64,000 nucleotides of DNA, from the NCBI RefSeq assembly GCF_000204055.1, contig NW_006768782.1, positions 1,256,313 through 1,320,312 on the forward strand, in the 5' to 3' direction. How positions within the stretch are numbered: position 1 is the stretch's first letter; every line of letters begins with the position of its first letter. The translations under genes and the position numbers were made by a program. The notes beneath the pieces are model-generated. The model ran no database searches. It saw only the letters and a list, made by a program, of their open reading frames with translations, and was not told where the DNA came from. The stretch is from Melampsora larici-populina 98AG31 (Eukaryota > Basidiomycota > Pucciniomycetes > Pucciniales > Melampsoraceae). Below are positions 1 to 11,331 of this stretch, in pieces.

Positions 1-130
1 TGGAAGGCGCCAAGTCTCAAAATCACAAAAATGCCGCCAACAAAGATTGTTTCTCACAATTCTGTCGGGGTGTAAGACAATTTCCTTTCTATATATGTAA
101 CGAATGTCCATACTCTTAGCCTGACATCGG

Positions 131-1562
131 TTGTTTCTATACTTCAAAGTGCTGTGTCGATTTTGGTTCACCACTTTGCCGAGGACACTTGCCAATAATC
201 AACCCCACATTGAGCTGAACCAACCACACCACCTCCTAACGCACGCCAGCAGCACCCAGGCCCCCAATGCGATCTTGTCCAAGGGCCCTGCTTCCCAAGC
301 GCGTCCACATCAGTGGGCGCAATCATCAAATTCCCTTGGTCGTCGGCTTGACGTGAATACTCATGCGATGCTCCAGCAAAATCGCGCCCAGCGGGACCAA
401 GCTGCGACTCGGCATTCCATCAATCTCATCGATGAGAGAAAGATGGTAACTCTCTACTTATGGGTCGATGTAAGATTTTTTTCCATATATAATCTGCAAT
501 CAGAATGTTCCTCTGATCGCTTTGTACTGTTCCAGGAAACCGAAGCGCGCCCAATCACTGCACTGTTCCCTCAGTGGCCCACAGCTTGCCTGGACCAAAG
601 TCCACTTTTGGTCCAGGCCGTAGTGAAAGTAGTTGGCCCCCAGTGGAATCAAGCGCTCACCGTTTGGGACACAGAGCTATATGCTTGGGTGAGTCCGGTT
701 TATGCGATCCCGCCTCATGTTACAATCCAAGCTGATTCTGTTCACCGCGCAGCGGGAAACCCTTGTAACATATCCTCATCGTTACCAGAGCCATCTTCGC
801 AGCTTGGTGGTGCGTCTGGCAAACGTGACAGTACCTCTCTCAGCAATACCCGAGGCCTTGCGCCCCCCTCCCCATGGCACAACTACCACACCACTGCCGC
901 CTGATGCTTTCCGATCAACCGCCGAACTGCCTCCAATTTGCGATATGCCTTCTTCCCCATTCAGCGCTAACCAAGCTGAAACTAATGGTTCTTTGCCTTC
1001 GGAAGATCACTTACTTCCAAACTCCTCACCTGATATGAAAATCCAAAGTCAGACCGGCAGTGAGCTGCAAGCACCCGATGATAAGAGCGACCGTTCGAGC
1101 GAATCCTCACCGAAAAGGCCAACTGCAATGACTGTAATTGATATTTCACAGTCACCGGACCTTCCTTCAAATAAAGACAGTGATGTTGAAGACTCAGCCA
1201 CCCCCAGTGTGTAAGTATTTTCTTCAAGTTGAACCGGCTTACAAGCTCTATTTCTGACTGATTTTTCCAGCTCCCTGAAAAAACGTTGGCCAGGATCCAA
1301 GCTCCCGGTGTCCATCCTGCTTGCGTGGTACAAGGAGACCGCCCCAGGTAATGTCCAGCAAAAATGGTCAGAACGATTTGGTCGGCAATGGCGGTTGTGC
1401 CTTTCAACCGTTTACCGATATCATCTTTGGATCGCGGAGGTGGACCACGAAGTTATGGAGACACAGTTCCGATCTCAACCAAAAGCGACTATAGGAGACG
1501 CTCGTAACCTTTACCAACAAGAATTCAAAAGAGTTGCAAGGCTCAGCAAGCAAGCGTCATAA
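131..1562 (+). CDS. Rust-type hypothetical protein, four exons, 5' end uncertain
   Basis: I do not recognise a named family. Four exons read together: about 131-445, 536-688, 732-1211 (phase 2) and 1271-1562, with GT-AG introns at 446-535, 689-731 and 1211-1270. The middle of the protein is rich in Ser, Pro and Asp. The last exon encodes a basic helical stretch with LLAWYKETAPGNVQQKW and LSTVYRYHLWI, which looks like a helix-turn-helix, although no fold can be proved by eye. The next gene, about 520 bp downstream on the same strand, is alpha-kinase-like; both could be parts of one family-specific locus, but the stop at 1560-1562 separates them in this reading. The true start may lie in an upstream exon before base 131. 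Confidence 0.4.
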
Positions 1563-2079
1563 TGTCCTCTGGTATGCATGTCTTGATTCATTTTTGTTTG
1601 GGTGAGCTTGCTATTCGATACTGAAACCCTCTGTATCTATTGGTAATTAAGGGTTTTACTTTCAGGGTTTCACTTCTACATACCCTCATCGAATCATGTT
1701 TATTTTGTTTTAAAACACGCATGTGTCCAATGTTCAGGTCCAGGGGGAACTGATCTAATCTTTACTTACTGACCTGTACGGCCATGAGTCCCATCTCTGA
1801 TTAAATTCATTTTGTAGTTGAAGGGCTTTGAAATGCATGGCCACTCACGCCTTGGCGCCTTGCAAAAATTGATTGCTTCATGTTTTGACGCACACCGCGG
1901 TAAGCCAAGCCGAGTACCTTACATGGTGTGCCACGCTGAAAATTTTGACTCAAAAGGGGCTCAGGTCAGGTGAAAGCGATCATCGTTCCTTTGATTCTTT
2001 CCCACCTTTTTTACTTTTTCTACACTTCCCTTTCAATTTTCTTTGTGATTATCATTCACCTCTTTCTGCTCTTCCTGTC
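1563..2079. other. Intergenic stretch without a recognisable gene
   Basis: About 500 bases between two same-strand genes. I see pyrimidine-rich runs near 2000-2060 that would suit a promoter or leader of the gene at 2080, and nothing else. Confidence 0.4.
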
Positions 2080-3335
2080 ATGCTCTTTAACATACCGAAC
2101 AACCGCCCGATGGCGGTGACTACCATGACTCGGTTGGACTATGGCCATGCGCCTTATCTCACCCAAAGTCTCTCCGACCGCAGCAAAAGGGCCGTTAAAC
2201 GTCAGTCATGGCCTATTTATCCTGCCCTTATACCACGTCCTATCTAACTTCCCGCGATTCCAGGTCACTTCTTGACGACCCACTCAACCAGGAATACTGG
2301 CTGCCATGGCGTATTCGGTGGTGCGTCATCATTGCCATGACTTGTTGGCCACCAAACACTGACCCCCGATTTCCCAACTCAGTGCCAGTTCTTCCACCCA
2401 TAGTTGCGAACAACAATATACGTGGTGCGCTTGGTGCCCAAGCTCTCAACCTGCCATTGATTCCCAAAAAAAGCGATGCCATGGTAACTCTCCGCCAGGA
2501 CGTACATACCCAGCACTTTCATTACGATTCCAACCATGTCAAGGTCATCATGGGGCCCACCATAGTCAATTCTTGGGACTACTCAACGTACTCTGCCCAA
2601 ATGGATTGCCCCGGTGGACACCTCGACATTGAATTACGTGAAATGACTGCTGACCCCGATGTTACCCCCGCTGAATCTGCTGGCCAATACCAGCGGCTCG
2701 TTCAGCAGGATTATTACGCCGCTACCCTGTTGGAACTGTTCAAGAACAAGATGAAGAGGCACGCGCCTCACCTTACCGTTCCGGAGGCCAACCTTGTGGC
2801 AATGACTCGGGTACGTCTCCAAAGTGGTTCTTTCTGAAAGCGCCCACATTGGCTGATATGGTTTATTGCTTCAGTTTGTCAAAAGCCATGTCCTATGCCG
2901 CCGTGACGCAAACACTCGTAATGATAAGACTTACCTGTTGCAAGCCCCAATCAATGTTCTCCACCTGCGCACCGCCACTTCAACAACCAGCTTTGAACCT
3001 CCAGAGCATGAAGGCAACAGTCCCATGGAAGATTTCTTGTATGCCTTTACACACTTTACGTATGAACACCACAATCGCCGCGCTCTACTGTATGGATTCC
3101 AAGCCACTGAAAACACCATATATTCGTCAGTCCTGCTGGATAGAGAGTATGTGTCCGTTCTTACTATATAAATAAGATCTTTCATTTCGTTCATGAGTCT
3201 AAACTACACCCTTTGGTTAGTTTCAAATGGCATGCAGAACGATCCTCGACCCCCCTAAAGTATTTTGCAGAAGAGCATGAATGTCATAGCCTTTGCAAGC
3301 GACTGGGGCTTAAAGCGCCTGTGTTACCTTGGTAA
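2080..3335 (+). CDS. Alpha-kinase-like protein, probably catalytically inactive
   Basis: The C-terminal half resembles the atypical alpha-kinase (MHCK/EF2K) fold. AFTHFTYEH matches the conserved FSHFTYE segment. The last exon encodes EEHECHSLCKRLGL, which matches the H-x-C-x3-C structural zinc motif and the Leu-Gly-Leu that close the domain. Introns 2811-2874 (phase 0) and 3147-3220 (phase 2) are well supported because the motifs continue across them. An intron near 2200-2290 is likely but its donor is unclear. The start at 2080 is the first ATG of the N-terminal reading frame. Residues around the family's catalytic Asp (normally within a DPQIH segment) read TIYSSVLLDR here, and the Asp of the preceding DxQG strand is Gly. 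I infer a divergent or dead kinase. Family membership rests on motifs only. Confidence 0.5.
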
Positions 3336-4044
3336 GCAGTGTCACCTGCAAGCGCTTTTGGTACGCTGCTATACATCAAACACCGTATGATACATTTTGC
3401 GTTTAAGGTGCTCATGTCGATGAGCTTTGTTTGATTGATAGCGTTTCAATTCAATGTGTCCTGATTCTGCGTATTCTGTCTCTTGAGCATCAATGGCTTG
3501 CACATACAGTAGTGTTACTGATCATTACCCCCGCGACCTTTTTTTTTCTCAAGGAGTTTGATGTGTGCTTTGTGTATCTTTGTTGTTTTTCTGTCTCTTC
3601 CAACTTGGTTCGTAGCAAATTACATCTGCCACCCCTGGCATACCTTACACTCATTTAACAAATCAAATTGGTGCCCATTTCTAACTTGCCACTTGCCTAC
3701 CTACCTTCAAGTATGAATAGCAAGATGATATAAAACTAAACAAATTTTATAAGTTTTTGATTACTTTAAATGTAATCAAGAAGTTATCAAGATCCAGATC
3801 TATAAAATTTTATTCAAGTCAAAATTGCATTAAATTGCATTGCCATTCAAGTTAAGTTAGGTCTGTCAAACTGCCACTCTCAAACACCATTCCTAGGTAA
3901 TGAGACAAGGTGATGTAGTAAAAAAACCAAAAGTGGAGCATACTTCAAGTTATGCAGATGCTATCCATAACACTCTGGAGACATTGAACTGATGTGGTCT
4001 GAGGCAAGCCAACAGTGGCTCCAGTTTTCCTTTCAGTGCAAATA
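3336..4044. other. Gene-free stretch
   Basis: Downstream region of the kinase-like gene. It is AT-rich between 3720 and 3850 and I see no supported gene in it. Confidence 0.4.
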
Positions 4045-4109
4045 CTCCAAGCATGGGATTTGAACCCATGCACACTTTGATTGATTGGCTGAAGAGTCTA
4101 TACCACTAG

Positions 4110-5901
4110 CACTGCGGGAAATTCGCTGGCGTGAGCCTGGCTCGCGCCACCGTGACGTGAGCCACGGGTTGGCCCCGGTCTGAAGCCAACCAAAATTCAC
4201 ACCAACGTCTGACGTAAGCCATTGGTTCGTTGAAGACATCCAGCTGGTTGACGTACGCCATCGACTACAGATTCATCCAATCCTCCGCTCGTCCAATCAA
4301 GCTGATCATCCCACCCCCATAGCCCTTGATCTGGATTGTTCTCTGTTGGATACCAAAACATGGTTTTGGAGTCTCTGCACTGGTATCTCTTTGTTTTCAA
4401 AATCCATAGTAACTCACAGAAACCTAAACATCATTGAAAGAGAAATCCATTACATAATTTGAAAGAAAGCTTGAAACAATCACATCCTACATTTACAAAA
4501 AACGAGATACTATAGAGAATTGGTTGTTTGCTATATCCAAAATATAACGGAGCAAAAATAGTCAATCAATCGATTCATGCATCTCAAATCGCTGATTTGT
4601 CTCTTGCTGTACCTCTTAATTTAACACAATCCTTTTAGAACCAATCTGAACATGAAAGCAGCCCAAATATCTCGGAATCGATTCAAAACATGCCTGGATA
4701 TGAAGAACAAAGTCATCGATTTCTATTTCAAACAATCTCAATCATTTGAATGAAATGATCCTACTTGAATTTCACCATTGATGCGCGCTAGAATGATGAA
4801 GTCAATCAAAAAGGCAACACGAGGATGCCTACTGCCAGATTACTGACAGTAGCTTCAGTTTGAATATATGTAATCTCAAATATCGTTTATAGATGTATGC
4901 TATGAACTCAAACAAATTAATCTTGCAAGTGAGAGAAAAAGATAATACATCCGTACAAATGAGCTCATTGATAAAAATTGATGAAGTCAAAAAAGAGCCT
5001 CAAGCAGTGAACATTCGATCAAACAAATACATAAATTACAGAATGTATATTACTTTGCATTCATTCTCATTCAATCGTTCATCCAGTTTTCTGGAAGATT
5101 TTGTTAAAATTTCTGGATAGAAGTGATCATTGACACTGTCTTCATCATTAAGAAATCCATTGATTTCTTCTTCTTGATCTTTTTCAACTTGAGCAGATTT
5201 ACCAAGTGTTGATTTAAGCCTAGGGTGAAAGAAATCTTCTAAGCTTGAGTCAGAGAATTTAGGTAATGGTAATGGTGCTGATGGTAAGTTTTGGATAAGT
5301 TGATGAGAATCAGATGGTTGTGAGACATTTAAACCATCTGAAATCAATCCCATGCTCCGGTCAGTGAATTTGATCGCAGGCATTGTATGTCGAAAAAATG
5401 GATGTGGTTGAGTAGGTTGCGGAATTGCCTGAGGATTTGATTCGCAATTCAGAGGTAGTTTTCTAGGCATTGAATCAAGTTGAGATGAATGTGGTTCAGG
5501 ACAAGAGCTTGTGACATTTCTTGAGGATGACCCATGACTCGGATTCAGATTTTTAGATTTAGGCATTGAGTTTTGAAAAATCAATGTGGTTGAGGAGCTT
5601 GTGAGATCTCTTGAGAATTTAATTCACGGTTCGGATTGGTGAAACTGAGTGGTTTTGATTGTTGGAAAAATACAATGAGGTCCAGGAGCCAAGTTTGCTG
5701 GGTGGCATAGGAAGTGATGAAGATAAAGATCAAAAAGTGGATGTGAACGAATGAGTGGCAGTCGTCAAGGCTGTCCTCAACCGACCAATGGCTGACGTCA
5801 GGCGTCGGTATAAATTCTGGTTGGCTTCAGACCGGGGCCAACCCGTGGCTCACGTCACGGTGGCGCGAGCCGGGCTCACGCCCAGCGAATTTCCCGCAGT
5901 G
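4110..5901. mobile_element. CACTG-ended DNA transposon, non-autonomous, TSD TAG
   Basis: The element begins CACTGCGGGAAATTCGCT and ends with its reverse complement. The inverted repeats run about 130 bp at roughly 90 percent identity. TAG lies at 4107-4109 and again at 5902-5904. CACTG termini with a 3-bp duplication fit the CACTA/CMC superfamily. No transposase is present; the only long frame inside is the Ser/Pro-rich ORF at 5036-5584. Both terminal repeats contain several GTGACGTGAGCC-like motifs that could be transposase-binding sites. Confidence 0.8.
5036..5584 (-). CDS. ORF carried inside the CACTG element
   Basis: A 182-codon open frame with no recognisable domain. It is rich in Ser, Pro and Asn, has an acidic stretch DQEEEINGFLNDEDS near residues 137-151, and includes SLEDFFHPRLKSTLGK. 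It shows no transposase-like motif, so it may be a captured host-gene fragment or a chance frame. The start codon is arbitrary. Confidence 0.25.
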   Translation of the reverse strand: MIFQNSMPKSKNLNPSHGSSSRNVTSSCPEPHSSQLDSMPRKLPLNCESNPQAIPQPTQPHPFFRHTMPAIKFTDRSMGLISDGLNVSQPSDSHQLIQNLPSAPLPLPKFSDSSLEDFFHPRLKSTLGKSAQVEKDQEEEINGFLNDEDSVNDHFYPEILTKSSRKLDERLNENECKVIYIL

Positions 5902-6033
5902 TAGACTATGGCCACTTGGAATCCCCAGGGCTCCCGGGGTTATGGCGGATGACGGAAACATGGCTAGACCAAGTTTGCAAATAACCAAATGATCCACCAA
6001 TGGATCATTGGGTGCTTGTGTCCCCTCTTTTTG

Positions 6034-6086
6034 GTCCCCTCACACAGAGGGGACAACACATGGTTGTCTCCTCTGTGTGAGGGGAC
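6034..6086. repeat. Near-perfect inverted repeat (hairpin)
   Basis: GTCCCCTCACACAGAGGGGA at 6034 is followed after a 5-base loop by its reverse complement with one mismatch, giving a stem of about 24 bp. Each arm is itself partly self-complementary. It could be a small terminal-repeat remnant or an RNA hairpin. No gene adjoins it. Confidence 0.6.
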
Positions 6087-7099
6087 AATTAACATAAGGC
6101 TTCCATCACAAATATACAAACATCAATGCCAATGAGAAGCTTTGAAATAAATTGACAAAGCATCAGGCATTGATGTTTGACAAAATGATGTCCAAGATCA
6201 ATCATTTGTCACCAAAGCCAAAGGAGTGGCATCCACCAGGCCAACCTGACTGAAGCTGCAATCAATCATCAAAATGACAAATTGTCTGGGGAGACCATTT
6301 TGCTGGCCGAGTCTTGTGTTTGCTCTTGAACACTGTTTATGTGTTTAAGAGAAAACACCAGACTCCTTCTTGGAATCTTGTGAAACCTTGATAAACAAGT
6401 TCCAACCAAGAGCCTCTCAGACTGAAATAATGTATCAAGAATGGAAGTCTGACTGATGATTGCCATTACCATAGGTGACCCATATCCCTTCACATTTGGT
6501 TTGGCTCCCGTTTGTCCACACACCCAGTTGAATTCCTTTCACCCACCATGATGCTGGTTGGGATTGATGATGTATGTGGACCCAATCATCCCTGCCCAAA
6601 TGAGGTAGAGAGCACACCTCCTTTGATGAAGACTTACTTGTGTGTAATTTTTTATGTCTGAACGTGAAAGGAATGGGTTTGTAACTGGCTTTGATGAGAG
6701 TCATCGCATCACAGTGCGCTCTCATCCAACCACAACATCACTGTGATGATTCTCAGATAAGGATAAGGAGACAGTAAACATTGGAGTCACATTTTGCATG
6801 CCATTGTGTGTTCACGTGGTTCTGATGAGACATAATTTACATCCAAGCATATTTGGAAACTACATTTGGTAGTTTCAGTGGTCCCCAGCGATTTGTAGCA
6901 AACATGGTAGGTATTTGGTTGTGGAGACCCAAATACCCAAACCCCAGGGAAATATTGAGAGATCACTCATTTTCAGTTCCTTGGTTTGGTGGGCAGATTG
7001 TTTAGTTAGGTAGGTGGTGTGCATCTCTATCAATTCTCTGATATTCACAAGAATTCAGTCAAGATATTAAAAGGTAATGAGTCAAACATAACAAATATG
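6087..7099. other. Stretch without a supported gene
   Basis: Two overlapping minus-strand frames (6269-6725) show no family motif. A segment near 6420-6450 (AATGTATCAAGAATGGAAG) resembles one near 7798-7820 (AATGTACATCAAGAATAGAA), so this stretch is probably a decayed repeat. Confidence 0.3.
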
Positions 7100-7625
7100 C
7101 AAGCAGGTGATATTCACATGAACTCACCAAAGTTCAATCAAGTGAACTTTGTGTTCATCTTTTAGGTAGTGGTCTTCATATGAACTCACCAAAGTTCATG
7201 GAAGTAAACTCTTTGTTCATCTTTTAGAAGGTGGTATGGTATTGGTATTCACATGAACTCACCAAAGTTTGAAGTAAACTCTTTGTTCATCTTTAGTGGT
7301 ATTCACATGAACTCACCAAACAAAGTTCATGGAAGTGAACTCTTTGTTCATGTTGTGGGTAGTGGTTTTGTACATGAACTCACCAAAGTACAAAAAACCA
7401 AGTGAACTCTTTGCTCATCGTTTTTTGAACTTTGGTGGGTGGTATTCAACTCACCAAATTGCATGGAAGTATGGTGAGTTCATCTTTTAGGTAGTGGTAT
7501 TCACATGAACTCACCAACCAAAGTTCATGGAAAGCAAGTGAACTCTTTGTTCATCTTTTGGGTAGTGGGATTTTCACATGAACTGACCAAAGTACAAACA
7601 ACCAAGTGAACTCTTTGTTCAACTT
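7100..7625. repeat. Degenerate tandem array, unit about 60-80 bp
   Basis: ACATGAACTCACCAAAGT followed by AAGTGAACTCTTTGTTCATC recurs about seven or eight times with small insertions and deletions. Each unit contains an internal inverted repeat, since TGAACT near the start pairs with AGTTCA nearby. No ORF follows the unit. Confidence 0.75.
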
Positions 7626-8122
7626 TGAGGTTGCAGCCTTTAAAGCATGCCATTTTCATACATATGCGGCTAATGATGAAAAAGAATGACAGTTACTCTC
7701 ATATGTATATACATGGCAACTCATCTTAACAATTGCAGTCAGGTTTGGCATACCATTGTGTGTCCTATTTTCTCTTGATGACATTCTTTTACTTGAATAA
7801 TGTACATCAAGAATAGAAAGAACCAAGCTTTTCAGCATGCCACACTTCATGTTTTTCAAACACTATCTTGTCAATACAGTGTTTGACATTTTCATATGTG
7901 GCAGAGCATGAATCTCTCATGTATTTGGAATTCATATTTCAGGATGAAGAACAGCAAGATGGTGGGGCTTCCACGGAAAGTTGAGTTGCAGTCCAAAACA
8001 ATAGGCCAAGAGCAAAGAGCAAAGAGGATGACATGTATTCATTAATTATTGGCCAGACAATTTCCTATTTTGTCAAACATTGGACGTTGATGTCCTCCTG
8101 TTGGATAACTCGCAAAAGAAAA
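7626..8122. other. Stretch without a supported gene
   Basis: Downstream region of the KDZ-type gene. It is AT-rich with only short frames. I see no terminator-like or repeat structure beyond the similarity to the segment near 6420-6450. Confidence 0.3.
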
Positions 8123-10621
8123 CTACAAGACACCCTCCCCAAGATACTCCATTCCAGATCTTTTGTCCAGTTTTTTTGTCAGCCAAGCATTCCTCAGATA
8201 CACCATCTCTTCCAAAAAGAAGTTATAGACTAGTGAATGCATGTTCCGACACATGGAGGCAAACCCACCATACCATATGTTCGTCAATTCGGCAGCTGAA
8301 GCGTTGAAGATCCATCGTCCCTCTTCTTGGATATCTGGAAACAGCTTGGGGTCAGTGAATAGCTTGCAAAACTCGTCGGACTCGGCGTGCGAGCGGTGGT
8401 GGAAGGGATCCACAGGGATCACCGTTCCCGCCCACCGGGATGCGTCCGACTGGCCTGCGTAGATGTGTTCGGTCAACCTGCATGCGTTGTCATAAAAGAC
8501 AACCTCTGGCATACGTTGAGGAAAAGATTCTTCCACAAAGTCCTGTGGTTGGTTAGAGATAGAAGACATGGTGAGCACATGAGCACATGTTAGGGAAGAA
8601 GTGATTGATCAGTGAACTACCTACCTTTACTGCACTCACGGATTCCGCATTGTAGAAGGTCTTTCTGGCTAATATAATTCCGCATGGTGCAACAATCAGC
8701 TGATCGTTGTGCGTTCGGCTTCTTGATAATAAGTATTTCCCTGCCGCCTGTGACTCGCCCCCATCGCGCGCCGCTTCGTGTGCTCGTTGCGACTCATCTG
8801 TGTGCTGTAAAACCTCTAGGTTCAGAATCTGCGCAGTGTCGGCATCAAGATGGACAGTCGGGTCGGTAGGAAGGTGTGAGCCTGGTCGATTGAGAATCGA
8901 CGTGAGAGAAAAGTTCCCTTTGATTTTTTTGTTGAACGCCGCCCAGGCCTTGATGTGATCAACATCTTCACATGTCTCTGAACCAGTAATTGCGGCCTTT
9001 GAACACGGCTGAGCTCGACATTGATTGCCCAGTATCACGAAATGATCTCGGCAGAAACGGTCATTGATGTTATCAAGTTTGTTGGTACAAGGTCCTTCGG
9101 GCATTGGGTGGCCTAGTTTAAGAGCAATCTCTCGCAGTTGGTCAGACGAGGCGCTACAGCGCCAGTGTCCAATCGTCAGGCCATCCGTGACCACGGCCCG
9201 TATAGCTGAGATGGCAATCATAACATGTCAGACAAAAATGTGTTGTTAGGAAAAGATCGAAATGGAACTTACATTTAATATACTCTTGGCCAGTTTCACT
9301 ATCTACACCATCTGATTTCACACGGACACAACTAGAACAAAAGTGGTCTCTATACTTTGTTCCTTCTATCAACAAGAGGTCAAGGTGAGATTCTATTGCC
9401 GACTCAAAACGTATGTTGTCCACACCGCTTGAGCTGACCACCAGCTGAGTACCGCGACGGTCCGCGTGCTTCATCAGAGAATGAAGGGTCAGACCATGCC
9501 GACACGCTTCCTCGGACATCGACGGAGTAAACAGTTGGCCAGCGGTGAAAGTCGGAGCAGGTGTATCTTCTACAAACATCATGTTGTACCAGTTGACCAG
9601 GTTGAAATGCGACACACTGTCCATACCACGTAATAGCAGTTAGTTTGGAACTGTGACAGCAACATAAGTGGAAGAACTTACTGTGCCAACATTTGGAGGA
9701 CACGGAACATGTAGGCTAATCGACGAGACATGTAATAGTGACATAGTACATGAAGGTAATCGTCTTCTCGGCCCATGGCCTTCGTGTAATAAAGTCTTTC
9801 GCCGTCTCGGTTGTAATAGCTGGGTCTATATACTGTCCCACATTTGGGATCTGATGCATCGCGAAATAGTCAGTAATTGAATCGACTGTTGCGGCAAAAT
9901 AAGCAAACTTAACTGGAGCAATTCAGAATGACAGTCTGAACCGTGTGCACGCCATCGATATCGTGCAGGTAGCCGTTTATGCGAGAGTGGACGTGTAACA
10001 CATATGACTGGTCTGGTGTGCAGACAATACATTTTGAAAGTGGTGAGCGTAGGAATTGTTCATGCATGTTTGTGTTTGTGGTGCCGGGTGAGGACAGTTG
10101 GATGCCGAGTTCGCGGATGGAAGCTCCTGGGTCGATTCGGCACGCGCGCAGAAATGGGAATGATAGGTGCCATAGATCGGCCAAAAGATGATTCGCGGTT
10201 GGTTGCATTGATAAAGCAGATTGAAGAAAGGGTAAGACAGGGTTTCAATTGGGTGATAGACGTAAGGATTTCCCGGCGCGGTGGTGGACTTCGCCTGCCA
10301 GGGTTGCAAATCGGACGAAATCGGCGACGGTAAGTGAGGTCGAGAGGGAAGGAGACTGGTTGTCGAGTAGGGTGGTGAAGTCACGAACGAGCATGGTAGT
10401 GAGCAATTGGGTGAACGCCTATTTTAAAAGAGTTCGAATGATCATTAGTGAGTAGTAAGAATGCAGAATGGAGGGGAAGAAGGCGAAGATATGTGACTCA
10501 TTAAGCTGAGTCGTTACACAGATCAATTCTTACCGGGTGGGTAGGGATGTGGATGTGTGGATGTATGTTTAACTGGATCGAACGGTGGAGGTCATCATCG
10601 TTGATGTAGTTGAGGTGGAGA
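8123..10621 (-). CDS. KDZ transposase-related protein with CxC5 and CxC6 cysteine clusters
   Basis: Seven exons read in frame on the minus strand: about 10621-10534, 10418-10262, 10126-9914, 9850-9682, 9616-9273, 9205-8625 and 8542-8123, all with GT-AG introns and matching phases. The N-terminal half has LTVADFVRFATLAGEV, KCIVCTPDQSYVL and NPKCGTVYRPSYYNRDG, which fit the CxC5 domain found with Kyakuja-Dileera-Zisupton (KDZ) transposases. The middle has AVVTDGLTIGHWRC, DRFCRDHFVILGNQCRAQPC and GSETC, fitting CxC6. The C-terminal exon carries VVFYDNACRL and VDPFHHRSH, matching the core of the Kyakuja-type transposase before the protein ends. The first ATG in frame is at 10394, but an upstream exon (10534 to about 10621) stays open and joins in phase, so the real start is probably further 5'. 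The absence of stops or phase breaks suggests a functional or recently active gene. Confidence 0.75.
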
Positions 10622-11231
10622 GTGTAAGGAGTAAGGTTCCCGAATCGGGGTGAATGGAGATGTCACCTGTTGGAAACCACTCGACCCACCATCCGGCCCC
10701 CGGCTATCTGAGTTCCGATTTAATGGAAACCCATATATCATGGGAATGTGGGGGATTCTCAGAGTTCTCAGAGCGTTCTCAGGGGTCCCCCCGCTTCTTC
10801 GGTTTACCGTAAACTCAACTAAGTCCCTCGCTGAGTCTCGCACGCTTCGAGCGCAGCGAGGGACTTATGACTCCCAAGCACATTTTTGCCTGTGAGGGAA
10901 ATGAAATTTGGCAGGGAAAAACTTCTCTCCTTATGAAACGTTTTCCCCTATTTGTGAAATTTCTTGGTCCAAAGAATTTTTTTCTTCGCCTACCTGAGCC
11001 GCTTCAACCTGAGCCCCGACCCGAAAAACGCGGGTAATGGCCATCCCGCACCCCGAACTGATAGACAATGAGCCATCCCGCACCCGAACCGTACCCCGAA
11101 CCGAACAAAACCCGGCTCCCAAGACGTACCCCGCGCCCGAACCCGACTACTCGACGGGGCCCCGTCGGGGCACGCCCAAAGTCTACCTTCCGACCTCGGA
11201 AGTTAGACTTTGATCCTTCTTCAAACCCTCA

Positions 11232-11331
11232 ACCACCCACTCCCCATCGATCCTATGCAACATGGCTCAAACTGAGCCACGTCCACCCACTCCCCATCGA
11301 TCCTATGCAACATGGCTCAAACTGAGCCACG
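11232..11331 (+). repeat. 50-bp tandem duplication at the hAT gene start
   Basis: CCCACTCCCCATCGATCCTA through the ATG and first codons is repeated twice in tandem. Both copies contain ATGGCTCAAACTGAGCC, so there are two possible start codons (11262 and 11312). Only the second continues into the transposase frame. Confidence 0.85.

Larger units (their letters stand above)
4045..5920 (-). tRNA. tRNA-like gene split in its D-arm by a transposon
   Basis: On the minus strand, bases 5920-5902 followed by 4106-4045 (one copy of the TAG duplication removed) give an 81-nt tRNA-like sequence. The 7-bp acceptor stem TCCAAGT/GCTTGGA pairs fully, with one T-G pair. The T-arm is ATGGG TTCAAAT CCCAT and contains a B-box (GGTTCAAATCC). 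An A-box-like TGGCCATAGTCTAGTGG precedes it. The anticodon arm does not fold into a clean 5+7 structure, so I cannot name the anticodon: an intron, a long variable arm, a tRNA pseudogene or a tRNA-derived SINE head are all possible. The 1792-bp insertion must stop it making a normal tRNA. Confidence 0.4.

Noticed and set aside
982..1407. Minus-strand frames opposite the first gene
   Set aside because: They lie antisense to well-spliced plus-strand exons and show no motif.
4197..4400. Short minus-strand frames in the CACTG terminal repeat
   Set aside because: They fall in inverted-repeat sequence, with no sign of coding use.
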